Shown: positions 5,525-12,998 of the stretch, one piece after another
How positions within the stretch are numbered: position 1 is the stretch's first letter
Layout: each line of letters starts with the position of its first letter
IMG/VR virus record: IMGVR_UViG_3300032236_000163
Span: 1-34,884 of that record
Source: a virus
Length of the DNA: 34,884 nucleotides
Strand: one strand, 5' to 3'
The notes under the pieces: model-generated
Databases searched by the model: none
Told to the model about the DNA's origin: nothing
What the model saw: only the letters and a program-made list of their open reading frames with translations
Program-made: the position numbers and the translations under genes

Positions 5525-5778
5525 TGTCAGTTAAATATTTTGTCAAAGCAGCAGTTTCGGAGTATAAAGATCAAACAGGAGCTGTAAAAAAGAAGTATCA
5601 GTCTATTGGCGTAGTGCTTGAAACCAAACATGGTTTGATGCTTAAGATTGAGAATTTGCCTTTATTCGCTATGAAAGAAGGAGCTATTTTTGCCTACCTG
5701 AATGTTCCTGAAGACAAACCAGCAGGAGCAGCTCCAGCAGCTAATTTAGCTGATATGGAGTCAGATATACCATTCTAA
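5524..5778 (+). CDS. Small SSB-like protein with DIPF tail
   Basis: 84 residues. The N-terminal 50 residues alternate short strands (VKYFVKAAVSEYKD, KKYQSIGVVLETKHG, GLMLKIENLPLF, GAIFAYLNVPE) as expected of a small OB-like fold. An Ala/Pro linker leads to the C-terminal MESDIPF, which closely resembles the acidic tip (DDDIPF) by which bacterial SSB recruits partner proteins. Its location directly after the exonuclease supports a single-strand DNA binding or accessory role. It is much shorter than true SSB (about 170 residues) and has no clear SSB signature, so the fold is inference and the tail is what is seen. Confidence 0.6.
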   Translation: MSVKYFVKAAVSEYKDQTGAVKKKYQSIGVVLETKHGLMLKIENLPLFAMKEGAIFAYLNVPEDKPAGAAPAANLADMESDIPF

Positions 5779-5787
5779 GGAGATGCT

Positions 5788-6000
5788 ATGACCGATCATG
5801 ATCATATTTGGACTACAGCAGGAACTGATATAGAAGAACGCTGGAGAGTTAAATACGGTTGGGTTAGACCGTCAGAGCTACCTGAATACCAAGCGAAATA
5901 CAAATACTTTCAGGAACTGCCTCTACGCAAACTTGACGATCAAGCCAAGCAGCAATATGAGGCAGCTTTGAAAAAAGCTAAAGTAGCAAGAGTGCGTTAA
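5788..6000 (+). CDS. Conserved-looking small protein, last gene of the rightward operon
   Basis: 70 residues, starting MTDHDHIWTTAGTDIEERWR, with WVRPSELPEYQAKYKYFQEL in the middle and a basic helical tail (KKAKVARVR). TAAGGAG lies five bases before the ATG. The EYQAKYKYFQELPLRK segment recurs in small phage proteins near recombination genes, but I cannot assign a role. Its stop overlaps the stop of the convergent leftward gene by four bases. Confidence 0.65.
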   Translation: MTDHDHIWTTAGTDIEERWRVKYGWVRPSELPEYQAKYKYFQELPLRKLDDQAKQQYEAALKKAKVARVR

Positions 6001-6218
6001 TACTTACGCATATTTGGAAGAGGAGCAGCCTTTTGGCTGTTTCCTTTTTCGGCTTTATGAGCCTTTTCCATAGGCAAATTAATATGTTTATCGAGCTTCT
6101 TTTCTAGTCGAACTAGCTCGTTATGCTCTTTTTTCTCATGCTCACGCTCAACAACGTAATGCGCTTTTGTTGTAGGTTTTGCTGGTTTGTGCTGCTTGAT
6201 AGTGAAATTTGTTGCCAT
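5997..6218 (-). CDS. Small basic protein at the end of the leftward operon
   Basis: 73 residues, very rich in Lys and His (KQHKPAKPTTKAHYVVERE, HEKKEHNELVRLEKKLDKH), with a predicted charged helix in the middle and a Pro/Lys tail. It is the last gene of the leftward late operon, following the endolysin by two bases. The rightward terminator hairpin lies inside its 3' end. It may bind nucleic acid because of its charge; nothing more can be said. Confidence 0.6.
   Translation of the reverse strand: MATNFTIKQHKPAKPTTKAHYVVEREHEKKEHNELVRLEKKLDKHINLPMEKAHKAEKGNSQKAAPLPNMRKY
6026..6049 (+). terminator. Rightward intrinsic terminator inside the convergent gene
   Basis: CAGCC-TTTT-GGCTG (6026-6039) is followed by TTTCCTTTTT in the + direction, 26 bases after the last rightward stop codon. 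It would end the early operon. In the minus direction there is no T-run, so leftward reading of the overlapping gene is not stopped. Confidence 0.65.
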
Positions 6219-6220
6219 TT

Positions 6221-6817
6221 TTAAGCTCCTAAAATATCCATAGCTTTATGGATTTTGTTGATTCTATCGTCTAAACCTAATGTACCGCCATTTATTCTTT
6301 TGGTCATGGTTTCCCAATCCTGATTATCTGCAAGAGAATTTAGATTCCTCTTATTGAAAAACCAACCAGCGCTCATACAAGCGTTTTGAGGCTCTAAAAG
6401 CAGCTCAGGAGCGTTTATTAGGTCTACGCCTATGGCATCACCACAAGTTTTATAGTTAGACCGCCCGGTCAGTTGTATAACGCCTCTGCCATGAAAACGC
6501 CAACCATCGCCATCTTCGGTATTTCCAAGGTCAGCTCTACCGCCATAGACCTTATTAGCGATCATCTCAGGATTATTGGCATATTTGTCAGCAGTAGCTT
6601 CATCAGGAAAACGACTATGCCAAGTAGCCATCAAGCCTTTGGCGCTGTAATGCAAGTTTTCTTCCAAGGTCTTAAAATTTCCTGACTCATGCTGACATTG
6701 ACCAATAAATGCAGCTTGGCGAGTTGGCGTATTAATTTCATACTTATCAAAAGTATTGTTTAAAGGATCTAGCCATTTAGCATCAATTCCTAGAGCTTCC
6801 AACTGATCATTCGTCAT
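6221..6817 (-). CDS. GH19-type endolysin
   Basis: 198 residues. It is a chitinase/lysozyme glycoside hydrolase family 19 protein: RQAAFIGQCQHESGNFKTLE carries the catalytic Glu region at about 34-53, followed by LHYSAKGLMATW, RADLGNTEDGDGWRFHGRG (second acidic region) with GVIQLTGRSNYK, and near the end MTKRINGGTLGLDDR. GH19 endolysins cut the glycan strand of Gram-negative peptidoglycan. There is no signal peptide, so release depends on a holin. The gene overlaps the upstream holin-like gene by 11 bases, the normal holin-lysin arrangement. Full length, no broken motifs. Confidence 0.92.
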   Translation of the reverse strand: MTNDQLEALGIDAKWLDPLNNTFDKYEINTPTRQAAFIGQCQHESGNFKTLEENLHYSAKGLMATWHSRFPDEATADKYANNPEMIANKVYGGRADLGNTEDGDGWRFHGRGVIQLTGRSNYKTCGDAIGVDLINAPELLLEPQNACMSAGWFFNKRNLNSLADNQDWETMTKRINGGTLGLDDRINKIHKAMDILGA

Positions 6818-7019
6818 CGCTATTTCCTATTTTTATACCAGTAATTAATCCAATAAATCCACCAACAATTGTTTGAAAAGCTGGCCCTATGATTTGAAAT
6901 ACTTTTTCGTCATCAACATTTGGATCAATAACTGCAAAAGCAAACATAGCAAGCATAGCAACTACTACACAAACTAATGACCAAGCAGCAATCACTAAAA
7001 TATGTTCTTTTTGGTTCAT
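6807..7019 (-). CDS. Holin-like membrane protein, two helices
   Basis: 70 residues. The first hydrophobic segment is at about 7-31 (ILVIAAWSLVCVVVAMLAMF), the second at about 43-64 (IIGPAFQTIVGGFIGLITGI), with short charged ends. Size, two membrane helices and direct overlap with the endolysin gene suggest a holin or antiholin. It also overlaps the 3TM holin gene upstream by ATGA (7019-7016), so the three are co-translated. Which of the two membrane proteins is the pore former cannot be told from sequence. Confidence 0.65.
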   Translation of the reverse strand: MNQKEHILVIAAWSLVCVVVAMLAMFAFAVIDPNVDDEKVFQIIGPAFQTIVGGFIGLITGIKIGNSDDE

Positions 7020-7423
7020 TTTGAAGCAACTCCTTGAACTTTCTCAAAAGTACGCAAACCACCCATACCAAGCATACCCATCATTAATTGCCATAAATTA
7101 TCATCAAGTCCAGGCAATGGAGGAATAACGATTCCAGCAATACCAGCAATAGTTCCTGCTAAAGGTCTTATTAAATATTGATAAGCCAAAGCTAAAGCGC
7201 ATACCCAACCAATAGCTGGTCGCCAACCTGATACAAATATAGATGAATTTGCAGCCTCAACTTTATTAATGTCAGTTTGAGCTGTCATCGTAGCAAGATC
7301 ACCACTTTGCTGAAGTTGCAATAATTTTAATTTTGCATCGGCAGCTTGAGCAGGATCAGGAAAAAAATGATCTATTAATTTACCGCCTAAATCTAAAGCT
7401 GCTGAAATTGGATCTAAAGACAT
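7016..7423 (-). CDS. 3TM-type holin
   Basis: 135 residues. Matches the 3TM holin family (GTA_holin_3TM type): MSLDPISAALDLGGKLIDHFFPDP at the start, a soluble helix (KLKLLQLQQSGDLATMTAQTDIN), SIFVSGWRPAIGWVCALALA as the hallmark WRP segment and first membrane helix, a second hydrophobic segment (LAGTIAGIAGIVIPPLPGL) and a third (LWQLMMGMLGMGGLRTFEK). Members are phage and gene-transfer-agent holins that permeabilise the inner membrane. AAGGA precedes the ATG. It lies two genes upstream of the endolysin. Confidence 0.85.
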   Translation of the reverse strand: MSLDPISAALDLGGKLIDHFFPDPAQAADAKLKLLQLQQSGDLATMTAQTDINKVEAANSSIFVSGWRPAIGWVCALALAYQYLIRPLAGTIAGIAGIVIPPLPGLDDNLWQLMMGMLGMGGLRTFEKVQGVASK

Positions 7424-7447
7424 GATGTTTTCCTTATGCTAAACAAA

Positions 7448-7531
7448 TTAATACGTTCCCAAAATTAAAGTTGCTGCAATAAGCCAAATAGACAAAAGTA
7501 CCAATAACCATACAAATCCTTCATTGTTCAT
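7448..7531 (-). CDS. Tiny membrane peptide of the lysis cassette, 27 residues
   Basis: Begins MNNEGFVWLLVLLSIWLIAA and is one hydrophobic helix with a short polar N-terminus. Its ATG overlaps the stop of the 150-residue coiled-coil gene as ATGA (7531-7528), which strongly suggests real coupling. It may be a lysis accessory or holin regulator; this is inferred only from position between membrane genes of the cassette. Confidence 0.55.
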   Translation of the reverse strand: MNNEGFVWLLVLLSIWLIAATLILGTY

Positions 7532-7980
7532 TCTTTGATTCCCCAAGTCAAATACCAAGCTATTAAAGTTGCCAATGCAAAACAAATCATTTGGACTCTA
7601 CGAACTTCTTTTAAATCATGCTGGTATTCTTCATTTGCTTTGCGTTCCATATTTTCAATATCCAATTTAATTCTTAATACTGCTTCCCATTCTTTTGCAC
7701 CATACTTCTTAACAAAATCAATTTTTAACTTTGCTTCTTGGTCGCTAATTTGTTTCTTTTTATTCCAATCATCCAATGCTTTAATCAATGCTGTTTGTTT
7801 CTTAAATTCTGCTTCTCGTAATGCTCTACGTCTTTCTGTTGCTTTACGTTGAGCTATATCTGCTGCATCTTGCTGAACTCCTTCAATGCTTTTAGATAAG
7901 CCTTTTGCAGCTTCTCTGCTGGCATCAAGACTACCGCTAAGAGCCTTTACTCCTTCCGTAATACCGAATGGATCTGACAT
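7528..7980 (-). CDS. Coiled-coil protein with C-terminal membrane anchor
   Basis: 150 residues. The first 125 are strongly charged and helical (AQRKATERRRALREAEFKKQ, ENMERKANEEYQHDLKEVRR), then one membrane helix (ICFALATLIAWYLTW) and a short charged end. The segment KKYGAKEWEAVLRIK recurs in phage proteins near lysis genes. An N-out/C-anchored coiled coil could be a spanin-like or lysis accessory protein, but the anchor lies at the C-terminus, opposite to Rz, so I do not call it Rz. Coupled downstream to the 27-residue peptide. Confidence 0.6.
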   Translation of the reverse strand: MSDPFGITEGVKALSGSLDASREAAKGLSKSIEGVQQDAADIAQRKATERRRALREAEFKKQTALIKALDDWNKKKQISDQEAKLKIDFVKKYGAKEWEAVLRIKLDIENMERKANEEYQHDLKEVRRVQMICFALATLIAWYLTWGIKE

Positions 7981-8004
7981 ATAGGTTCACTTTCTTTTAC
8001 CGCC

Positions 8005-8235
8005 TTACTTTGAACTGAACCAATGAGCTATGAATCCCACAAGAGAACTAATAGCTGAAATAAAGCCCATGCCCATAAACAAACCGCCACGACCACGATT
8101 GGCAAGACCAACAAGCTCATCAATTGATGACTCCAGCTTATCCATTTTTTTAGACATTTCTTCAAATTTTTGTTCATACGATTCCACCTTATTCCAAAGG
8201 ATTCCGTATTTAACCGGGTCAAGTTCAAAAGACAT
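8005..8235 (-). CDS. Small coiled-coil membrane protein
   Basis: 76 residues beginning MSFELDPVKYGILWNKVESY. A charged coiled coil (YEQKFEEMSKKMDKLESSID) covers about 20-43, followed by GRGG and a hydrophobic helix (LFMGMGFISAISSLVGFIAH) near the C-terminus. The ATG at 8235 is chosen because AAGGTGA precedes it; an in-frame GTG nine bases upstream is possible. This layout (coiled coil then one membrane helix) is common in small phage lysis-region proteins. Exact role unknown. Confidence 0.6.
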   Translation of the reverse strand: MSFELDPVKYGILWNKVESYEQKFEEMSKKMDKLESSIDELVGLANRGRGGLFMGMGFISAISSLVGFIAHWFSSK

Positions 8236-8245
8236 ATTGATCACC

Positions 8246-9013
8246 TTATGCCTTCATGATGTATGCAAGAGCATAATAAGGAGGCAAGTTTTGACCTGTT
8301 CCGCTTGTGCCAGCAGAAGCATTAGTAGTAGTTGTAGCTACAGTAATGCCTGTAGAAGCCGTTGTGGTATTTGGATCACTAGAACCGCCTGAGCCTGTAT
8401 AACCGCCACCTTGACTAAGGCTTGAATTAATTGTTCTAAATTGACCACCGCCTGCTGGTTGATGATTATGCCCAGGGTCTGTAACCACAGAAGTAGAAGT
8501 TGCTGTATGGGTATGGCTTACTACGATTGCATCGGCTGTACCGCCTGTTGCGCCTACTGCATAAGTATTTCCTGCGCCTACAATAAATGAATTGCGTAGG
8601 TCAGGTGTACCGTTAGATCCATCGCATAAATACCAACCGCTAGGAACTGATCCTGTAGATCCTGACCATAACAAAATACAACCGCTAGGAACAGCAGGAG
8701 CGCTTGCAGGAGCATTCTGCAAAATAGGATATAAGTTATCCAAAGTTTGCAAAGAAGTTCCAGTAGCAGTCTGAATAATAAATTTATAGCTATAACCAGT
8801 AAGCAACCAAACTTCGTTAGGAACTCGACCATTAGCATCTAAAACGATAGGATTTGCGTTAGCAGTTGTTCCATTGTTTGTAGTGTAAGTAGCAAGAGGA
8901 CTTGAGCTACCAGCTTGATATGTATAAATTAATCCACCAGCTAAAGGAATACCATTGTTGTCGGTAAATATTTGACCGCTATTTCCTACTGGAGATAAAA
9001 GAACTGATGCCAT
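8246..9013 (-). CDS. Tail fibre protein with collar domain
   Basis: 255 residues. The N-terminal 95 residues match a widespread phage fibre head: GQIFTDNNGIPLAGGLIYTY, then PIVLDANGRVPNEVWLLTGY and SLQTLDNLYPI. A phage tail-collar domain follows at about 105-165: ILLWSGSTGSVPSGWYLCDG, TPDLRNSFIVGAG. The C-terminal region is Gly/Ser/Thr-rich with repeated His pairs (SHTHT, GHNH), typical of collar-type fibres binding metal along the trimer axis. It ends PPYYALAYIMKA, the usual terminal motif. It probably attaches to the virion and binds the receptor. The start overlaps the ejection protein stop as TAATG. Confidence 0.85.
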   Translation of the reverse strand: MASVLLSPVGNSGQIFTDNNGIPLAGGLIYTYQAGSSSPLATYTTNNGTTANANPIVLDANGRVPNEVWLLTGYSYKFIIQTATGTSLQTLDNLYPILQNAPASAPAVPSGCILLWSGSTGSVPSGWYLCDGSNGTPDLRNSFIVGAGNTYAVGATGGTADAIVVSHTHTATSTSVVTDPGHNHQPAGGGQFRTINSSLSQGGGYTGSGGSSDPNTTTASTGITVATTTTNASAGTSGTGQNLPPYYALAYIMKA

Positions 9014-11604
9014 TATTGTTTTCCTTTTTGTATATCCGACAGACTATGTTTTCTTGCAGCAGATCCTAAGTCTAAAGTTTCTCTAAGTTTTGCAGCTTGT
9101 TCTGCTGCTGCTCTTTCTGTTTCTTTTCCTGCTTTCCAACCGCCATAAGTTTTGCGTAACAAAGTACCACCAATACCTAAAGTTTTGGTATTTAAAGCAG
9201 CTTCAGCAGTTCCAAGAGTTACATTTTTAGCAAGTTCTTTTGCTTCATTTTTAGCAGCTTCTCTAGCGCCAACTGATTGAGTATTGCTTGTATTAGCAAA
9301 ACCAGCTCCACCTTTTCTATGCTCAGTCAATCTTGCAACATCTCCAAGATCCTTTACATCAGAAACGTGTTCAGCTTCCATAATGTCTTCTAGCTTAGAA
9401 CCTAAGTTTTTATGTATAAACTTGTTATAAGCAGCTTGACCAAAAGCACCTTTATCGTCAACGATGCCAGCAGTATGTTTTAAATGTTGCAAAGTACCAG
9501 CTTTAATAGCTTGATGACCTTGTGAGTTTTGACCTAATTCTTGAATAAGCCTTTGTACGTTAGCTTTAGAAGCAGCATCTGTATTGCCCAAAACATACTT
9601 TTCAATAAACTTATCAGCTCCAACGTGTTCCATACCGTTTTGAAGTTCATGAATATCTCTAGTATCTTTTGTTGCAGCACGATAAGCTGGATTTGATTCC
9701 AATACTTTATTACGCTCTACAACAGCTTTACGAGCTTCATCTGCCAAAGGCTTAATATGCTCAAGTTCTTTAGGCATAGGAAGATTTTCAAGCTCTTGAC
9801 GAACTAAATGAGCTGCTTGGCGCACATTACCATTACTTGAAGAACGCATTTCCTGAGCCAAATTAGTTCTCAAGTTTTCATAATCTTCAAAAGTCATGTG
9901 ACCTTCTTTTACAAAATTATCTATCTCATGTTTAATTTCTGATAGACCACTTTCGTAATATTTGCTTTTTAATTTAGACTTTAGCGCTTTATCAATATTT
10001 TGACTTAATTGGTTTACATCAATAGGAAATTGACCGCCATTAGCAGCTTCTAAATTACGATATTTATTCTCAATATCAGCAAGTCTTGCAGCATCTTTTT
10101 TGACCAAATCATCAATAGCAATTTGACCTAAATCTTTAATATCTTTTGTAAAGATTTCAGGAGCTGCACGTTCTTGAATGTCATTCATTCCTTGAATTAA
10201 TTTTGGATCTCGTTCAACAAAACGATCTAACAATTCTTCATTGCCAGGCAATGTACGTTGATTCCATTCGTCAGACATTCTTGCAACATCTTCAGAAAGC
10301 TGACCTTTAGTTCCACGCATACCAAACTTATCAAATTTTCTTTGATTTTCAAGAGCTGGAATTTCTAATTCATGAGGAGGAACTTTTTCAAGTTCAGCTC
10401 TGCTCTCAGGACTCATTTGATCCAATAACGCTCTTACTTGGTTTTCATGCTCAGTAGCAGCAGCTCCTACGTTAGGAGCGCCTTGAAACTCTGTTGGAGC
10501 AGCTTCAACGGTAACTTTTGCTTTAGGTTCAGTTGCTTGTTTAGCTTCTTGGAAACCTTCTTGCAATTCTTTCATAGAAGTTTTTGCTTTTTGCGTAACT
10601 TCTCCTGTTTTACCTTTTAAGTAATCTACTGCTTTTAGAATTTCAGGATCTTGGAACGCTTCTTTAGCAATACCTTTTACAGCTCCAGCGCCTTTTTCTA
10701 AAACTTTTCCAGCGACTTTAGCAACAGCATTACCAGCAGGAATTTGTTCAGGATGCATAAATGTGCTTTTTACAGCTTCACCAACTGCTTCGCCTGGATG
10801 TTCATAAAGATTTTGCAAGCCTTGTTTAATAATCTCCATTTTGTTTGGAGCATTAATAAAGTCTTGTACACCTTTAACAAATTTTTCAGATCCAGCACCA
10901 ACACGCTCAACCATTTCTTTTTTGCCTTCAGCGCCACCTAAGTTAGCTCTAGCAGCAAGATATGGAGTGCTATTTTTTAGATCCTCAAGAGTTGTACCTT
11001 CTAATGGTTTTGCTACGTCTTCAACGAATGGTTGCAATTTACTGCCTTGCTCACGCATACGTTGACCTTGAGCAGCCAATCTAGGATTATATGTAGCTGG
11101 TTTGCTAAGATCCGCTTCTTCCTGATCAGGATTTGATACATATTTTCCAAAACCAAAAGCAGGATTTTCTTCACTATATGGATCTACAGCAGAAGGAGCT
11201 TTGTAAGCTGGATTTGCTTGAACATGAACAGGATCTTTTTTGCCAAAAGGCTTATGCAAACCATGTTTATGCAGTAAATCTTCAGGAAAAGTTTGTGAAA
11301 TATCAACTGCGTTTGTATGAAACATCTGTTGATTTGGATAATCATCAGGATTGACAGGCATATAAATGCCTTTTTCGCCACGCTTATGGCGCTCATACAA
11401 GTCTTTTGCTGTTTTACGATCTCTAGCATAGCTAGTAACTGGAATATCAGTTCCAGCCTTATTTCTTGGATCTGATAACCATTCTTCGTTAGCATTTTTT
11501 AAACGCTCAGAAAGAACAGGATCAAGACCTTCAAGTTTTAATCCTGATTTCTTTGCATAACTTCCAAAGTTAAACGCAGGATCATTTTCGTAATCGTAAC
11601 CCAT
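9013..11604 (-). CDS. Large ejection (pilot) protein with M15 peptidase-like N-terminal domain
   Basis: 863 residues, in the position of P22 gene 16 (third of three ejection genes; P22 gp16 is about 609). Residues about 25-130 resemble an M15/VanY D-Ala-D-Ala peptidase: DIPVTSYARDRKTAKDLYER, FHTNAVDIS at 95-103, LLHKHGLHKPFGKKDPVHVQ. D101 and H127 fit the zinc site, but the expected first His (two turns before D101) is Met94; H96 is close, so activity is uncertain. The motif ENxPAFxFGxY occurs at 6-16 and again at 145-155, bracketing the domain. The rest is long helical, Lys/Glu/Ala-rich sequence with a Gly/Ala-rich potentially membrane-active stretch near 760-820. The protein is probably ejected into the host envelope ahead of the DNA. 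Confidence 0.75.
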   Translation of the reverse strand: MGYDYENDPAFNFGSYAKKSGLKLEGLDPVLSERLKNANEEWLSDPRNKAGTDIPVTSYARDRKTAKDLYERHKRGEKGIYMPVNPDDYPNQQMFHTNAVDISQTFPEDLLHKHGLHKPFGKKDPVHVQANPAYKAPSAVDPYSEENPAFGFGKYVSNPDQEEADLSKPATYNPRLAAQGQRMREQGSKLQPFVEDVAKPLEGTTLEDLKNSTPYLAARANLGGAEGKKEMVERVGAGSEKFVKGVQDFINAPNKMEIIKQGLQNLYEHPGEAVGEAVKSTFMHPEQIPAGNAVAKVAGKVLEKGAGAVKGIAKEAFQDPEILKAVDYLKGKTGEVTQKAKTSMKELQEGFQEAKQATEPKAKVTVEAAPTEFQGAPNVGAAATEHENQVRALLDQMSPESRAELEKVPPHELEIPALENQRKFDKFGMRGTKGQLSEDVARMSDEWNQRTLPGNEELLDRFVERDPKLIQGMNDIQERAAPEIFTKDIKDLGQIAIDDLVKKDAARLADIENKYRNLEAANGGQFPIDVNQLSQNIDKALKSKLKSKYYESGLSEIKHEIDNFVKEGHMTFEDYENLRTNLAQEMRSSSNGNVRQAAHLVRQELENLPMPKELEHIKPLADEARKAVVERNKVLESNPAYRAATKDTRDIHELQNGMEHVGADKFIEKYVLGNTDAASKANVQRLIQELGQNSQGHQAIKAGTLQHLKHTAGIVDDKGAFGQAAYNKFIHKNLGSKLEDIMEAEHVSDVKDLGDVARLTEHRKGGAGFANTSNTQSVGAREAAKNEAKELAKNVTLGTAEAALNTKTLGIGGTLLRKTYGGWKAGKETERAAAEQAAKLRETLDLGSAARKHSLSDIQKGKQ

Positions 11605-11606
11605 AT

Positions 11607-12989
11607 TTAATAACCTTTAGCGTAATGACCGTTTTGAAGTCTAGCAAGATTAATTGCTTTTTGTCTTAATGTTTTTGCTTCAGCTTCAGTCATTCCTTTT
11701 TCCAACTCTTTTAATTCAAACTCTTTTTCAAGTTTGCTCTTATTGGATTCAAGAATTTGCTGGCGCATAAAAATACGACTGTCATAGTTTTGCGCCCATT
11801 GACGTTGGAATACTTCCGCATTCATTGGGCCGGTAGTTTCACCATGTTTTTTGACAAAATTTTCAAGACCTTGATTGAATTTGTTAACAGCTCCAAGATC
11901 AGCTTCTGCTCTAGCTGTAATACGTCTTAAAGCCTTTTCTGTAATATCTGCTGAACCACTAGCAGCAGCATTAGTTTCAGCTCCTAAATCGGTTTTAACG
12001 CCCATACGTTGAGCAGCTTGTTGCTGGTTTAATGCTACGTTTTTGAGCAACGAGTCGTAATCAGCGCTACCGCCAATCCAACGACCAGCAGCTCTAAGAA
12101 CTTGACCTGGCGCACTACCAGCAGCTTTATAAGCATATTTGTCAATTTCACGCAAAGTTTGCAAACCTTGTTGAACTTTTGGAGTAGTTTCCGCTTGATC
12201 AATAACTAAATTTCTACCGTAGTTATAACGATCTTGTTGAGCTGTGCTTAAGTTGGTAGGAGATGTAGCTCTAAAGCTAGGTTCAATAGGAACTAAATTT
12301 GGTTCAGCAGCAGCAGAAGGAGCAGCAGCTCCTCCAGTTGAAGCAGTTCCAGCAGCTCCTCCACCAGCAGTAGCGCTTCCAGCAGGAACGCCTGATACGT
12401 TAACTGGGTTATATGTTTGAGTTGCTGGAGTTGTAAATCCTTTTTGACCGCCAAGATCTGTAAGAGTAGGTTGATTTTGAGTAGCAATATTTTGCGCTCC
12501 AGCAGCAGACTGAATACCATAATCTAAATGCTGTTTATAGGCGCTAGGTTGAGTCAAAGCAACATGATCCAAAGGAAGCATATGTTGTGCAATATCCGAA
12601 TGACTTAAACCGCTTGCTAACAAATTACGCTTGATGTCATCGTTAACTTTAAGGAGTTTTTCTTGAGCTGCTTTAACTTGAGCAGGACTAGCATTAGGAG
12701 GCAAATTTGCTGCTTCCAATACATCTTTATTGTTTGCATATGGAGTTGCAGCATTTAACATCAAAGCACGTTTTTTTTGCCTTAAGTCAAACTCTGAGTT
12801 TGCAGCGCTTGTTTCTGCTGATTGAGTGTCAGCTTCTGCTTTACGAATAGAAGGAGCATAAAGCTCTTTTTCTTTTTTGTATTGCAAAGATCCACGAGCC
12901 ATTTGGATCATATCGCTCAATGAAGTTTGCTCAGGAGCTTTAATATTGCTATAAATGCTAGAGTCTAAAGAATTAGATAAAGATGCCAT
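11607..12989 (-). CDS. Ejection protein, P22 gp20-like position
   Basis: 460 residues, close to the size of P22 gp20 (471) and in the same gene order. The first 170 residues are helical and charged (SLSDMIQMARGSLQYKKEKE, AETSAANSEFDLRQKKRALM). The middle (about 200-230) is an Ala/Gly/Ser-rich flexible linker, and the C-terminal half is helical (ITEKALRRITARAEADLGAV, RQQILESNKSKLEKEFELKE). No enzymatic motif is seen. Similar proteins in P22-like phages are internal head proteins needed for DNA transfer across the envelope. Assigned by synteny plus composition, not by a sharp motif. Confidence 0.65.
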   Translation of the reverse strand: MASLSNSLDSSIYSNIKAPEQTSLSDMIQMARGSLQYKKEKELYAPSIRKAEADTQSAETSAANSEFDLRQKKRALMLNAATPYANNKDVLEAANLPPNASPAQVKAAQEKLLKVNDDIKRNLLASGLSHSDIAQHMLPLDHVALTQPSAYKQHLDYGIQSAAGAQNIATQNQPTLTDLGGQKGFTTPATQTYNPVNVSGVPAGSATAGGGAAGTASTGGAAAPSAAAEPNLVPIEPSFRATSPTNLSTAQQDRYNYGRNLVIDQAETTPKVQQGLQTLREIDKYAYKAAGSAPGQVLRAAGRWIGGSADYDSLLKNVALNQQQAAQRMGVKTDLGAETNAAASGSADITEKALRRITARAEADLGAVNKFNQGLENFVKKHGETTGPMNAEVFQRQWAQNYDSRIFMRQQILESNKSKLEKEFELKELEKGMTEAEAKTLRQKAINLARLQNGHYAKGY

Positions 12990-12998
12990 TTTTATTCC

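Noticed and set aside
7528-7980. Rz-type spanin
   Set aside because: The single membrane helix is at the C-terminus and no Rz1-like lipoprotein frame is embedded; topology is opposite to Rz.
8028-8392. Alternative frames over the coiled-coil gene and fibre end
   Set aside because: They are shadows in other frames of the 76-residue and collar-fibre genes, with no ribosome sites.
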